From: Granulicella sp. 5B5 | Lineage (GTDB): Bacteria > Acidobacteriota > Terriglobia > Terriglobales > Acidobacteriaceae | Assembly: GCF_014083945.1 (NCBI RefSeq) | Contig: NZ_CP046444.1 | Span: 2,170,001 to 2,234,000, forward strand | Direction: 5' to 3' | DNA length: 64,000 bases | In this document: positions 42,999 to 52,952 of the stretch, one piece after another | Position numbering within the stretch: position 1 is the stretch's first letter | How the letters are laid out: the number at the start of each line of letters is the position of its first letter | Notes under the pieces: generated by a model | Databases searched by the model: none | What the model saw: the letters and a program-made list of their open reading frames with translations, nothing else | What the model was told of the DNA's origin: nothing | Made by a program: the position numbers and the translations under genes

Positions 42999-44477
42999 CT
43001 ACACGTTGATCGCCATGCCCTCGACGCTCGAGAAGCCATCCAGCAGGCTCTCGCTCAGCGTTGGGTGTGCGTGGATGGTGAACATCATCTCTTCCACAGT
43101 CGCTTCAAGCTCCATCGCGGTGACGCACTCGGCGATCAGTTCGGTGGCGTTCGGCCCGATGATGTGCACGCCCAATACCTCGCCATACTTCGCGTCGCTG
43201 ACGACCTTCACAAAGCCGTCGTGCGCATCGAGGATGGTGGCCTTCGAGTTGCCGACGAACGGGAACTTGCCGACCTTCACCTGGTAGCCCTTCTCCTTGG
43301 CTTGCGCTTCGGTTAGGCCCGCGCTGCCAATCTGCGGGTCGCAGTAGGTGCAGCCTGGGACTCGGTCCTTGCGCACAGCCCGTGCATACTTGCCGGCGAG
43401 CTTGCTCGCGACGACCACGCCGGCCATTGCGCCTACATGCGCCAGTTGCGGCAGCCCGGCGACGACGTCGCCGATCGCGTACACGCCTGGCTCAGTGGTC
43501 TCCATCCACTCGTTCACCGGCACAAAACCGCGATCGAGCTGGATCTTCACCTTGTCGAGACCGGCGTCATACGTGCGTGGCCCACGACCTACGGCGACCA
43601 GCACCTTCTCGGCGTCCTTGGTCTGTGTCTTACCCGCCGCGTCGACATACGTGACCGTTGCACCAGCAGCAGTCTTCTCGATCTTCTCGACCTTGCAGCC
43701 GGTGTTCACCTCGATGCCGCGCTTCTTGTACAGCCGCGTCAGCTCCTTGGAGATCTCTTCATCCTCTACCGGCACGATGCGTGGCAGGGCTTCGAGGATC
43801 GTCACCTCGGCGCCAAAGCTCTTGAAGACGGAAGCGAACTCAACGCCAACTGCGCCCGAGCCGATCACGATCAGCGACTTCGGCATCGCGGGCAGAGTCA
43901 GAATCTGCATGTTGGTCAGGATCGTGTCGTCGGCCTGATAGCCCGGCAACATGCGGGCGTCGGAGCCCGTAGCGAGCACGACCTTCTTGGCCTTCACCTC
44001 GGTGACGGTCTGCTGCGTGTAGCCTTCGGCCTGCAGGTCGCGGCCCTTGCCCTTATCTTCATCGGTCACGGAGACGGTAAACACACCCGCCTGCGCTGGC
44101 CCGGTCAAACGGCCATGCCCGCGCACCACGGTGATCTTGTTCTTCTTCATCAGGAAGTCGAGGCCCTTGGTGTGCTTCGTGACGATGTCGTTCTTGCGCT
44201 TCAGCAGGTTGTCCCAATTCAGCTTCGGCGCGCTCACGCCGTCGATGCCGTAGCTTTCGGCGTGCTTCAGGTGATCCCACACCTCGGCTGAAAACAGCAT
44301 GGCCTTGGTCGGGATGCAGCCCCAGTGCAGGCACGTGCCGCCCAGCTTGTCGGTCTTCTCGATGATTGCGACCTTCAGGCCGAGCTGTGCTGCGCGGATG
44401 CCGCAGGTGTAACCGGCGGGGCCGCCGCCAAGGATTGCAAGGTCGTAAACCGTATCTGCCAAGGGAATTCGCTCCAT
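42999..44477 (-). CDS. lpdA: Dihydrolipoyl dehydrogenase (E3)
   Basis: 492 residues. FAD-binding ILGGGPAGYTCGIRAAQLG, redox disulfide GGTCLHWGCIPTK, NAD-binding IVIGSGAVGVEFASVF, second FAD motif VYAIGDVV and the interface catalytic HAHPTLSESLL are all intact. It reoxidises lipoyl groups of 2-oxo-acid dehydrogenase complexes and the glycine cleavage system. A Cys pair in PGCTYCDPQIG beside the interface domain is not part of the usual active site. Its neighbours on this strand, lipB and the E2 gene, are separated from it by the TA pair. Confidence 0.95.
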   Translation of the reverse strand: MERIPLADTVYDLAILGGGPAGYTCGIRAAQLGLKVAIIEKTDKLGGTCLHWGCIPTKAMLFSAEVWDHLKHAESYGIDGVSAPKLNWDNLLKRKNDIVTKHTKGLDFLMKKNKITVVRGHGRLTGPAQAGVFTVSVTDEDKGKGRDLQAEGYTQQTVTEVKAKKVVLATGSDARMLPGYQADDTILTNMQILTLPAMPKSLIVIGSGAVGVEFASVFKSFGAEVTILEALPRIVPVEDEEISKELTRLYKKRGIEVNTGCKVEKIEKTAAGATVTYVDAAGKTQTKDAEKVLVAVGRGPRTYDAGLDKVKIQLDRGFVPVNEWMETTEPGVYAIGDVVAGLPQLAHVGAMAGVVVASKLAGKYARAVRKDRVPGCTYCDPQIGSAGLTEAQAKEKGYQVKVGKFPFVGNSKATILDAHDGFVKVVSDAKYGEVLGVHIIGPNATELIAECVTAMELEATVEEMMFTIHAHPTLSESLLDGFSSVEGMAINV

Positions 44478-44617
44478 TCTTCAGGTGCGCCGGCGCAAAA
44501 CCGTAGCGCTTGTCTTCGACAACTTAGTGTATCGCCGCTGCCTTAACCAACCGTATTGGATGTGCGAGTACCGGCTGCCGATGCAAACCACCCGCGCCCG
44601 CAAGGAGGTGCGCACGC

Positions 44618-45061
44618 ATGAACCACTTCACTTACTCCGACGCTGGCTTCCAGATGACTAGGTCCTTCGAGGGCCTTCGTCTCAACGCTTACCAGGACTG
44701 CGCCGGCATCTGGACCATTGGTTACGGCCACACCGGCCAGGACGTCATCCCCGGCAAGACCATCACCGAAGCCGAAGCCGAAGCCCTGTTGCACGCCGAT
44801 CTCGCAGCTGCTGTCGCCTGTGTCAACCGTGCGGTCAACGTGCCCATCACGCAGGGGCATTTCGACGCGCTCGTGGACTTCTGTTTCAACGCTGGCCGCG
44901 GCAATCTTCTCAGTTCGACCCTGCTGCGCCTGGTCAATCTCGGCGACTACGCGCAAGCGGCCGGGCAGTTCGCTCTCTGGGTACACGCAGGCGGAGAAGT
45001 TGTCTCTGGCCTCGTCCGTCGCCGCAAGGCTGAGGCGGAGCGATTCATCGCCTCGTCATAG
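44618..45061 (+). CDS. GH24 lysozyme (phage endolysin type)
   Basis: 147 residues with an excellent AAGGAGGTG before ATG 44618. Catalytic triad of the T4-lysozyme/RrrD family: Glu in RSFEGLRLNAYQ, Asp/Thr in DCAGIWTIGYGHTG. QGHFDALVDFCFNAGRGNL and SGLVRRRKAEAERF are typical. No signal peptide, so it would need a holin or a SAR-independent route to reach peptidoglycan. It stands alone 6.7 kb from the holin-like gene of the virion cluster, between lpdA and an unrelated secreted protein. Confidence 0.88.
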   Translation: MNHFTYSDAGFQMTRSFEGLRLNAYQDCAGIWTIGYGHTGQDVIPGKTITEAEAEALLHADLAAAVACVNRAVNVPITQGHFDALVDFCFNAGRGNLLSSTLLRLVNLGDYAQAAGQFALWVHAGGEVVSGLVRRRKAEAERFIASS

Positions 45062-45185
45062 CCGAGCGTCGCATGAGCATCGAGCAAATATCTAAGCCAC
45101 GCGTCTACAGTAAGTTAGCCACCGCCGCGAATATAAACCCATCATCGCAACCGCGCTAGACCCCATTTGCGTCAAACTGAATATC

Positions 45186-47996
45186 GTGACGCGCCAGATC
45201 AAGTTCGCTCTCTGCCTTCTCGCTCTCTCGTTCTGCACGGCCCTGCATGCGGACCCCTCCAAGTTCGATCTCACCGGCCCCAAGCTCGACATCCGCGTCA
45301 CGCGCGGCAACGACACCCTGCCCATCGCCGAGGTCCCCAACCTGCAACCTGGCGACAAGCTCTGGATCAAGGCCGACCTCCCGCAGACGCAGTCCAACCA
45401 TCTGCTGATCATCGTGGCCTTCCTGCGCGGCACCACCAACGAGCCGCCCGACAGCTGGTTCACCGAGATCGACACCTGGGACAAGAAGAAGACCAAGGAG
45501 GGCACCACCATTGTCGTCCCGGACGAGGCGCAGCAGGCCATCCTCTTCATCGCGCCCGAGACCGGCGGCGACTTCAAGACGCTGCGCTCCGCCGTCAAAG
45601 GCCGCCCCGGCATCTTCATCCGCGCCGACGCCGACCTCAACGAGTCGTCCTTCGAGCAACAGCGCATTGAGCACTATCTTGATGCCATGAAGACCGTTAC
45701 ACAGAACGATCCCAAGGCGATTGCCGACCACTCTGCCAAGCTCGCCGCTACCCTCGCCCTCAAGCCCAATGCAGACTGCTTCAAGCAGCCCGTCGAGCAG
45801 CAGGTCACGTGCCTCACCCAGTCGAGTGAGCCCGTCATTCTCACCGACGGCCACGGCCAGAGCATCGCGGACGCGCTCTCCTCCGGCGCATCGTCGGACC
45901 TGATCAACAGTGCCTCGCTCACGCAGCAGGCCGGCGGCGGAATCTATTCGGCCTACGTCGGCACCGTCATCGACCTCGTTCACCTCGTCAGCCTCATGCG
46001 CACGGCGCAGTATCAGTACATCCCCGGCCTCAGCTTCCCAGACGATGCAACGATCAACCTGAAGCTCAATGCGCCGCCATCGTTTGTCAACCCAAAGTCG
46101 GTCATCGTGGTTGGCCTGCCTGCCATCCAGCCTGCCAAGCTGCCGCCGCTAAAGCCGCATGACCCCGACGAGGTCGCCTGCCTCCTGCAGCCGAAGATGG
46201 CCCTGCAGCTTGAGGGTGCACCGCTCGTCTTCTCCACCAACTTCGCGCACGACATCATCCTGCACCTCAACCGCACCGGCGCTCCCACCGACATTCCGCT
46301 CAAGCCTGACGCCTTCGAAGGCGGTCTGATCGTCACCAAGGAAGAAGCGCGCAAGGCCCTGAGGCTCGTCAACGATCGCACAAGCGAGGATGCCACCAGC
46401 GCGTCCGGCAACAAGCTGGGCAGCAGTTCCGATCTCGACATCACCGGCACGATCAGCGGCTACTGGGGCTTCGACCCCTTCACCGGCCCCACGCTCAAGC
46501 TGCAGCAGGTCGATGGCAAGGGTTGGAAGATCGTCGGCGACACGCAGCTGATGGCCGGCCAGGACAACCATCTCACGCTCACCGGCGAAGGCACCGCCTG
46601 CGTCCAGAAGGTCGCGCTCACCGACAACAAAAATAAAGATGTCACCGTCAGCTTCAAACCTGCCACCGATGACAGCGACAAGGACAAGCCGAACACGCTC
46701 GCGCTCGATGTCTCGCTCAAGAAGGTGCAGCCCGGCGGTTACTCGCTCGGCATCCGCCAGTACGGAGACGCCACGGCAGACCGCGTCCCGCTCACGGCCT
46801 ATAACGCCGCCATCCACATGGACAGCCTCAAGATCCACACCGGCGACGACACCGCGGAACTCACCGGCTCGGGCCTCGACAACGTCGTCTCCGTCGAGCT
46901 CGACAAGCAGAACTTTACCCCCACCGGCGATGCCAACAGCGACAGCATGGTGCACCTCGAAGCCAAGGATGCCGTCTCACCCGCCAAAGGCTCTGAGGCC
47001 GTCGTCAAGCTCAAGGACGGCCGCACCATGAAGGTGAAGGTCTACGCCGAAGCACCGCGTCCCGGCCTCCAGCTGCTCTCCTTCCACGCAACGCCGGCGC
47101 AGCAGGCAGGCGCTATCCCCGTCACGCTCGGCGCCACGGACGACATCCCGCTCAACGGCAAGCTCACCTTCGTTGTGCAGACCAAAGAGATATTCCCGCG
47201 CAATCAGAAGATCGAGGTAGCTACCGCGGACGGCACCGCGGACACGACGCTTTCGCTCGCCGACAACGACCTCGTCCTGCAGGACGAGCACACCGTGGTC
47301 GCCACGCTCGATCCGCTCAAGGCCTTCGGGCAGTCCGCCTTCGGCCCGCTGCAAATGCGGCCCGTGGCCGCCGACGGCACTCCCGGTGACTGGACGCCGC
47401 TCGGCAAGCTCGTCCGCACACCGCAGATCACCGCCGTCAACTGCACCACAGCGGACGCACCCACCTGCACCGTCAACGGCGACAACTTCTTCCTCGTGCA
47501 GTCTTTTGGTGCCGCGCAGGACTTCGCGAAACCCGCCGATGTTCCCACCGGTTTCGCGGACAGTACCTTCACGGTGCCCACTCCTGCGGATGGAAGCACA
47601 CTCTACCTGAAGCTTCGCGATGACCCAACTGCCGTCGCCAAGCTGACGCTACCCACACCGATTCCGAAGCCCGCACCACCCCCGCCAGCAGCGGCTGCGC
47701 AGCCCGCGCCCGCAGCCCCTGCTTCCACCTCCGCGACTACCTCAACTCCCGCCCCGGCAGCACAGGCATCTCCGGCTGCTGCAACACCGGCGGATTCTGC
47801 CCCGTCCTCGCAAGTGCCTGCAACATCGGTAGCACCGGCGACAACACCTCCGACGTCGACGCCACCGCCTGCGGCCACACCGTCGATTGCCTCGCAGGCT
47901 CCGCCAACTCCATCGGCCACCGCGCCTGCCGCAACGCCGTCGACGGCGTCAGCGACGCCTCCGGCAGTTAAGACAGCGATCCAACCGCAGTTGTGA
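45186..47996 (+). CDS. Large secreted protein of unknown function with Pro/Ala-rich tail
   Basis: 936 residues from GTG 45186. Signal peptide: RQIKFALCLLALSFCTAL, cleavage probably after LHA. The body is beta-rich, with segments that could be Ig/IPT-like modules (DTAELTGSGLDNVVSVELD; TAVNCTTADAPTCTVNGDNF). The last 120 residues are a Pro/Ala/Thr/Ser low-complexity tail (PAPAAQASPAAATPADSAP), perhaps a flexible cell-wall or surface spacer. No enzymatic motif. Codons end strongly in C, unlike most plus-strand genes of the first 31 kb. Confidence 0.7.
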   Translation: MTRQIKFALCLLALSFCTALHADPSKFDLTGPKLDIRVTRGNDTLPIAEVPNLQPGDKLWIKADLPQTQSNHLLIIVAFLRGTTNEPPDSWFTEIDTWDKKKTKEGTTIVVPDEAQQAILFIAPETGGDFKTLRSAVKGRPGIFIRADADLNESSFEQQRIEHYLDAMKTVTQNDPKAIADHSAKLAATLALKPNADCFKQPVEQQVTCLTQSSEPVILTDGHGQSIADALSSGASSDLINSASLTQQAGGGIYSAYVGTVIDLVHLVSLMRTAQYQYIPGLSFPDDATINLKLNAPPSFVNPKSVIVVGLPAIQPAKLPPLKPHDPDEVACLLQPKMALQLEGAPLVFSTNFAHDIILHLNRTGAPTDIPLKPDAFEGGLIVTKEEARKALRLVNDRTSEDATSASGNKLGSSSDLDITGTISGYWGFDPFTGPTLKLQQVDGKGWKIVGDTQLMAGQDNHLTLTGEGTACVQKVALTDNKNKDVTVSFKPATDDSDKDKPNTLALDVSLKKVQPGGYSLGIRQYGDATADRVPLTAYNAAIHMDSLKIHTGDDTAELTGSGLDNVVSVELDKQNFTPTGDANSDSMVHLEAKDAVSPAKGSEAVVKLKDGRTMKVKVYAEAPRPGLQLLSFHATPAQQAGAIPVTLGATDDIPLNGKLTFVVQTKEIFPRNQKIEVATADGTADTTLSLADNDLVLQDEHTVVATLDPLKAFGQSAFGPLQMRPVAADGTPGDWTPLGKLVRTPQITAVNCTTADAPTCTVNGDNFFLVQSFGAAQDFAKPADVPTGFADSTFTVPTPADGSTLYLKLRDDPTAVAKLTLPTPIPKPAPPPPAAAAQPAPAAPASTSATTSTPAPAAQASPAAATPADSAPSSQVPATSVAPATTPPTSTPPPAATPSIASQAPPTPSATAPAATPSTASATPPAVKTAIQPQL

Positions 47997-48034
47997 CGGA
48001 AGAGTCAGCGCGCAAGAGATAATGTGTTTACCGC

Positions 48035-49009
48035 ATGCCTCCTCAGCGCACAGTCCTCATCGACACCGATACCGCATCCGACGACGCCGTTGCGCTCATC
48101 ATGGCGCTGCGCTCGCCTTATGTCTGCGTCGCCGCTATCACTGTCGTCGCCGGCAACGTCCCGGTGGAGCAGGCCACCCGCAACGCACTCGTTACGGTAG
48201 AGCTCTGCGGCGCTGAGGTTCCGGTCTACACCGGCGCCGCAAAGCCGCTGTGTCGCGAACTCGAAACAGCCACGTGGTTTCACGGTATGGATGGCCTCGG
48301 CGACTGCGGTTACGCTCCCTCGCACCGCAAAGCCGAGTCGATGCACGCTGTCGACGCAATCATCGCCACCGCGCTCGCCAATCCCGGGCTTGAGGTCATC
48401 ACCCTCGGCCCGCTCACAAATCTCGCACTGGCCATTGCGAGAGAGCCGCGCATCGTCGCCAGCATCAGCCGCTGCGTGGTTATGGGCGGCGCACCCTGCT
48501 GCGAGGGCAACGTCACGCCCGCCGCGGAGTTCAACATCTGGGTCGATCCTGAAGCCGCCCGCATCGTCATGCTCTCGGGCCTTCCTGTCGAACTCGTCGG
48601 GTGGCAGCTTTCGCGCTACGACGCTGTGCTCAACGCGCATGACATAGACCTGGTTCTCGCCATCGGCACGCCACTCGCAGAGTTCGCCATCCGCTGCAAT
48701 GGCCGCGCCCGCGAGGCCTACTTCGAGCAGACTGGCGAACACGGCATCTCGCTGCCTGACCCCGTCGCGATGGCGCTGCTACTGGAACCGGGGCTGGCTC
48801 TCGAAGCCAGCGACCACTTTGTCGAAATCGAAACCGCCAGCCCGCTCACCCGAGGCATGACGGTCGTCGACAAGCTCGACGCCACCGGCGATACCCGCAA
48901 TGCGCCCGTATGGGCGGATGCGCGTGCTCGCAGCCGTAAGGCGAATGTGGTCTGGAAGCTCAACGTCCCCGGCTGGAAACGCCTGCTAATGGCGACGCTC
49001 ACTGCTTGA
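48035..49009 (+). CDS. Inosine-uridine preferring nucleoside hydrolase family protein
   Basis: 324 residues. The N-terminal calcium/substrate-binding cluster VLIDTDTASDDAVAL (D-T-D-x3-D-D) defines the family; VITLGPLTNLALAI, VVMGGAPCCEGNVTPAAEFNIWVDPEAA and LPDPVAMALLLEP are the other conserved segments, read in order. It splits N-glycosidic bonds of nucleosides for salvage. Cytoplasmic, no signal peptide. Probably monocistronic; family D copy 4 begins 25 bp after the stop. Confidence 0.92.
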   Translation: MPPQRTVLIDTDTASDDAVALIMALRSPYVCVAAITVVAGNVPVEQATRNALVTVELCGAEVPVYTGAAKPLCRELETATWFHGMDGLGDCGYAPSHRKAESMHAVDAIIATALANPGLEVITLGPLTNLALAIAREPRIVASISRCVVMGGAPCCEGNVTPAAEFNIWVDPEAARIVMLSGLPVELVGWQLSRYDAVLNAHDIDLVLAIGTPLAEFAIRCNGRAREAYFEQTGEHGISLPDPVAMALLLEPGLALEASDHFVEIETASPLTRGMTVVDKLDATGDTRNAPVWADARARSRKANVVWKLNVPGWKRLLMATLTA

Positions 49010-49033
49010 AGATCAGACTGCAGCGGGTCCTTC

Positions 49034-49160
49034 GAGCTAAACCCAATCGATTCCTTATCATACCCACAACTGCATATGGAATCAGCCACTTACCCCCGGG
49101 ATCACCCCGTAAGTGACTGATTGTACAGATCACCCTATCTACATAGGGAGGGGGGAGGGG
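49034..49160 (+). repeat. Palindromic dispersed element (family D), truncated copy 4
   Basis: Opposite in orientation to copies 1-3. It begins at GAGCTAAACCCAA, which matches an internal position of copy 3, and continues TATCATACCC, hairpin 49080-49122 (arms AATCAGCCACTTAC and GTAAGTGACTGATT), CTACATAGGGAGG and a G-rich end. The TTGACAG half is missing. Confidence 0.78.
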
Positions 49161-49167
49161 TCAGCCG

Positions 49168-50154
49168 CTACAACAACTTCGCCGCATCCTTGGCAAAGTA
49201 GGTCACGATAAAGTCCGCGCCTGCGCGCCGGATGCTCAACAGGCTCTCCAGCATTGTGCGCTCCGGCTCCAGCCAGCCACGCTCGAACGCCGCATGCAGC
49301 ATCGAGTACTCACCCGAAACCTGATAGGCACCCATCGGCAGATCGTAGCGGTTCCGCGCCTCGCGCACCACATCCAGGTACGGCATCGCAGGCTTCATCA
49401 GCAGCATGTCAGCGCCCTCGGCGATGTCCTGCTCGATCTCGCGCATCGCTTCCCGCAGGTTGGCACCATCCATCTGGTACGTGCGACGGTCTCCAAACTG
49501 CGGGGCCGAGTCCGCCGCCTCGCGGAACGGACCATAGAACGCCGAGGCAAACTTGGAGGCATAACTCATGATCGGCGTGTTCTGCTTGCCTGCATCATCC
49601 AACGCCATGCGCATCGCCGCGATGCGTCCATCCATCATGTCGCTCGGAGCCACGATGTCCGCACCAGCCTCTGCCAGCGAGGCAGCCGTCTTCGCCAGCA
49701 GTGCAACGCTGGAGTCGTTCTCAACCATGTAATGCTCGCCGTCACGGGCCACAACACCGCAATGCCCATGCGAGGTGTACTCGCACAGGCAGACATCCGC
49801 AATCGTCACTAGCGACTCGGCAGCTTTGGTCGCCTTGATCGCCCGTAGCGCGCGTTGCACGATACCGTCGCTGGCATAGGCGCCACTGCCCAGCTCGTCC
49901 TTCTGCTCTGGAAGACCAAAGAGCAGCAGACCGCCGACACCAAGCGCCGCGCACGCCTCGACCTCCTTCAATGCCTCGTCGATGGAGAGGTTGAAGACAC
50001 CGGGCATTGAGCCGATGGGCTTGCGCACGCCGCTGCCCTCGCAGATGAAGAGCGGATAGATCAGCGCGCCGGGATGAAGGTGCGTCTCGCGCACCAGAGA
50101 GCGCATGGCAGGGGTTGAGCGCAGCCGCCGCAGTCGTGTTGCCGGGAACTCCAT
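49168..50154 (-). CDS. hemB: Delta-aminolevulinic acid dehydratase (porphobilinogen synthase)
   Basis: 328 residues. Active-site lysines in [15 protein letters not shown] and [12 protein letters not shown]. The zinc site is [13 protein letters not shown], i.e. the three-cysteine, Zn-dependent type. N-terminal [17 protein letters not shown] and C-terminal [18 protein letters not shown] are typical. It joins two 5-aminolevulinates in haem synthesis. Start ATG 50154; a longer open frame upstream overlaps mutS2 in antisense and is not used. Divergent from mutS2 (43-bp gap). Confidence 0.96.
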   Translation of the reverse strand: MEFPATRLRRLRSTPAMRSLVRETHLHPGALIYPLFICEGSGVRKPIGSMPGVFNLSIDEALKEVEACAALGVGGLLLFGLPEQKDELGSGAYASDGIVQRALRAIKATKAAESLVTIADVCLCEYTSHGHCGVVARDGEHYMVENDSSVALLAKTAASLAEAGADIVAPSDMMDGRIAAMRMALDDAGKQNTPIMSYASKFASAFYGPFREAADSAPQFGDRRTYQMDGANLREAMREIEQDIAEGADMLLMKPAMPYLDVVREARNRYDLPMGAYQVSGEYSMLHAAFERGWLEPERTMLESLLSIRRAGADFIVTYFAKDAAKLL

Positions 50155-50197
50155 GCTCTCTATCTTACGTTGCGGCGAGACTCCGTAAGATGGAGAG

Positions 50198-52648
50198 ATG
50201 CAGTTGCTGCCTGAGATACCGAACGTCCTGACCGACCGCGGCGGCGCGTCGCTCCAGTGGGAGACGCTCCGCGCCCGTATTGCTGCGGCTGCGCACTCGC
50301 CACTTGGAAGAGAGTGGATCGCCGCGCTGGAACCGAGCTCCAGCGCGGGCTGGATTGAGACACAGCAGGGACGCAACGCAGAGATGCAGCGCATGTTGGT
50401 GAGCGGTGGCAGCTTCGACTTCCACGGCATCTTCGATGTGACTGATCTGCTCGACAAGGCACGGATCGAAGGCTCTGCGCTGGAAGCACTGGAACTGCGC
50501 TCCCTGATCGTCCATGCCGAGCGCGTCGGAGCATGGCGCAACGTGGTGCTCGCACCGCCGGATGGTGACCGCAACGCATGGCCGGAGACGCAGGCGCTAT
50601 CCGCACCGTTACTTGAGTACGACCTCGAAGACCTGCTGCGGCAGTTGAGCGGCAAGATCGAGCCGGACGGAACCCTCAGCGACGACGCCTCACCCGAGTT
50701 GCGCCGTATCCGCCGTGCATTGGAGCAGCAGCACCGTGCCATCGAGGCCAGCCTCCGACGTGCGCTGGCGCGGCTCTCCGACGATGACAGCGCGCAGGAT
50801 GCTGTGATCACCGTGCGGGGCGAGCGGTTCGTCATCCCCGTCAAAGCGGAGTACAAACGCAAGGTGGGCGGCGTCGTCCACGGCTCCAGCTCCACTGGAC
50901 AGACCGTCTTCGTCGAGCCGATGGAGACCATTGAGCACAACAACGAGATGGCGCGACTGCTGGATGAAGAGCAGGCCGAAGTTCATCGCATCCTGGTCGC
51001 GATGACCCGCGCGGTTGCTGCCAACGCTGACGCACTATTGCTTGGTGCATCCATCCTTGCTGAGGTCGACGCGCATCAAGCGATTGCTCGCTTCGCCTTG
51101 GAGATGCAGTGTGTTCGTCCGGCCTTCAGTGAAGCGCTGGACGCCGACTTTGCACTTGTCGCTGCACGTCATCCATTGTTGGAGATGCGGCTGCGTGCCG
51201 AGCAGGGCAGCATTGTTCCGCTGACTATCTCCTTCCTTGAGGGCAAGCGGCAGATCATCATCAGCGGCCCAAACACGGGCGGCAAGACGGTTGCGCTCAA
51301 GACCTCAGGCATTCTCGCGGTGATGGCTCAGGCTGGCTTGCCGGTGCCGGCGGAGCAGGCGCAGTTGCCGATCTTCACCGCGATCTATGCGGATATTGGC
51401 GATGCGCAGTCGATTGAGCAGAACCTGTCGACGTTCTCGGCGCATGTTGTGAATGTGAACCGCATCGCAAAACATGCGGACGAGCGATCACTGGTGCTGC
51501 TGGATGAGTTGGGGTCGGCGACGGACCCGGAGGAGGGTGCGGCACTGGCGGTTGCGGTGGCGGAGCACTTCCTGCTGCGGCATGTGTGGAACATCATCAC
51601 CACACATCTGACCTCGTTGAAGGTGTATGCCGCGAAGCATGAGGGCGTGCTCAACGCTGCGGCTGGGTTTGATGAGGCAGCGCTGGCGCCGACGTATGAG
51701 CTGCGGCTGGGAGTGCCCGGAGCTTCGGCGGGGTTGAACATCGCGGCGCGGCTGGGGCTCGATCCGGCCATTGTGGCTCGGGCCCGGGCACAGATGACGA
51801 CGCAGCAGGTCGATATCGGGCGGTTTCTGGAGGAGTTGCACACGCAACTGTCGGCGGCGAACGTGGATCGCGAGCAGCTTGCGGCTACACAGAAGGAGCT
51901 GGACCGTGAGCGGACGCGGTTGGAGCAGGAAGGCCGCATGGAACAGCAGAAGCGGACTCGTGAGCTCGAGCGGCAGTTGAAGGCGATGATCGAGGAGTTC
52001 GAGGGGCAGCTGCGTGGGACGGTGAAGGCCATCGACGACAAGACGGTGGCGCAGAAGATCGCGCGCGACTCGGCACTGCGGATTGCGCAGCTCAAGCGCG
52101 AGTTCTCTGAGCAGTTCCAGTCGACGGTGAGTGCCCATGCACCAGAGAAGGCGCAGGCGAAGGCGATGGAACGGCAGCGGGAGCCTAAGGCCGGGGACCT
52201 GGTGCGGTTGAAGTCCCTGAACCGCGAGGGTCGCGTGGTGCGGGTGATCGACGCCAAGTCTTTGGAGGTTGCGGTGGGACCGATGAAGACCCGGGTGCCT
52301 CGCAGCGATGTGGCTGAGGTGATCGCTGTGGCGGAGAAGCCGGTGGAGGCTGCCAGGCGGCGCGGTGTGAATGTGAGTAGTCCCGCGAGTGACGATTCGG
52401 ATTACGTCAGCTCCGAGATCAATGTGATTGGGAAGACGGCTGACGAGGCTGAGAGCGAAGTGGAGCGGTTTGTGGAACATGCCTTTCTGGCCGGGTTGCG
52501 GCGGATTCGGGTGGTGCATGGGGTGGGCATGGGTATCCTGCGGCGGACGCTGCGGGACTACCTGAGGAAGCATCCTCATGTGCTGTCGGTGGCCGAGCCG
52601 CCTTATAACGAAGGCGGCCAAGGGGCGACGATTGTGGAGTTGCGATAG
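50198..52648 (+). CDS. mutS2: Endonuclease MutS2
   Basis: 816 residues. Core MutS-like ATPase: Walker [16 protein letters not shown] near residue 357 and [18 protein letters not shown] near 433 (Walker B and signature). A long coiled coil at about 520-640 precedes a KOW-like segment and the C-terminal Smr nuclease domain ([19 protein letters not shown]; final [11 protein letters not shown]). It suppresses recombination or acts in ribosome rescue, depending on organism. The first half prefers C-ending codons, the second half from about 51.45 kb G-ending ones. Confidence 0.95.
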   Translation: MQLLPEIPNVLTDRGGASLQWETLRARIAAAAHSPLGREWIAALEPSSSAGWIETQQGRNAEMQRMLVSGGSFDFHGIFDVTDLLDKARIEGSALEALELRSLIVHAERVGAWRNVVLAPPDGDRNAWPETQALSAPLLEYDLEDLLRQLSGKIEPDGTLSDDASPELRRIRRALEQQHRAIEASLRRALARLSDDDSAQDAVITVRGERFVIPVKAEYKRKVGGVVHGSSSTGQTVFVEPMETIEHNNEMARLLDEEQAEVHRILVAMTRAVAANADALLLGASILAEVDAHQAIARFALEMQCVRPAFSEALDADFALVAARHPLLEMRLRAEQGSIVPLTISFLEGKRQIIISGPNTGGKTVALKTSGILAVMAQAGLPVPAEQAQLPIFTAIYADIGDAQSIEQNLSTFSAHVVNVNRIAKHADERSLVLLDELGSATDPEEGAALAVAVAEHFLLRHVWNIITTHLTSLKVYAAKHEGVLNAAAGFDEAALAPTYELRLGVPGASAGLNIAARLGLDPAIVARARAQMTTQQVDIGRFLEELHTQLSAANVDREQLAATQKELDRERTRLEQEGRMEQQKRTRELERQLKAMIEEFEGQLRGTVKAIDDKTVAQKIARDSALRIAQLKREFSEQFQSTVSAHAPEKAQAKAMERQREPKAGDLVRLKSLNREGRVVRVIDAKSLEVAVGPMKTRVPRSDVAEVIAVAEKPVEAARRRGVNVSSPASDDSDYVSSEINVIGKTADEAESEVERFVEHAFLAGLRRIRVVHGVGMGILRRTLRDYLRKHPHVLSVAEPPYNEGGQGATIVELR

Positions 52649-52653
52649 TGATA

Positions 52654-52952
52654 CCCCCATCCCCCTCCCTATGTAGCATGGGAGCGATCCAGGAAAATCA
52701 GTCACTTACGGGGTGATCCAGGGGGTAAGTGACTGATTCTGTATATAGTTACGGGTATGATATGGAGCACGTTGGGTTTAGCTCCGGGAACCCGTGCCGA
52801 TGCGGTTTCAGGCGGCCGGTTTGGAGTTCTGAGTTCTTTTGCCTCTAATTCAAGTATAGAGAGCCCATCCTAAGAACGTGTTTTTGTTTTCTGGCCATAG
52901 CCTGATTGTTTTGAGTGGGTTATAGGTATGGCAAGGCTGTGGGGCTTGACAG
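52654..52952 (-). repeat. Palindromic dispersed element (family D), copy 3
   Basis: Full-length copy filling the gap between mutS2 and the next gene. The hairpin is perfect here: AATCAGTCACTTAC (52696-52709) with GTAAGTGACTGATT (52725-52738), followed by TATAGTTACGGGTATGATAT. The terminal TTGACAG (52946-52952) directly touches the stop codon of the minus-strand gene. Confidence 0.82.

Noticed and set aside
43362-43379. Extra Cys pair in LpdA as a second redox centre
   Set aside because: Only one CxxC near the interface domain, with no family precedent I can name. More likely incidental.
49141-49160. G-quadruplex at the G-rich end of family D
   Set aside because: The G runs are close to a quadruplex motif, but one run of six lacks a loop and the tract degenerates in other copies. 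I keep it only as part of the element.
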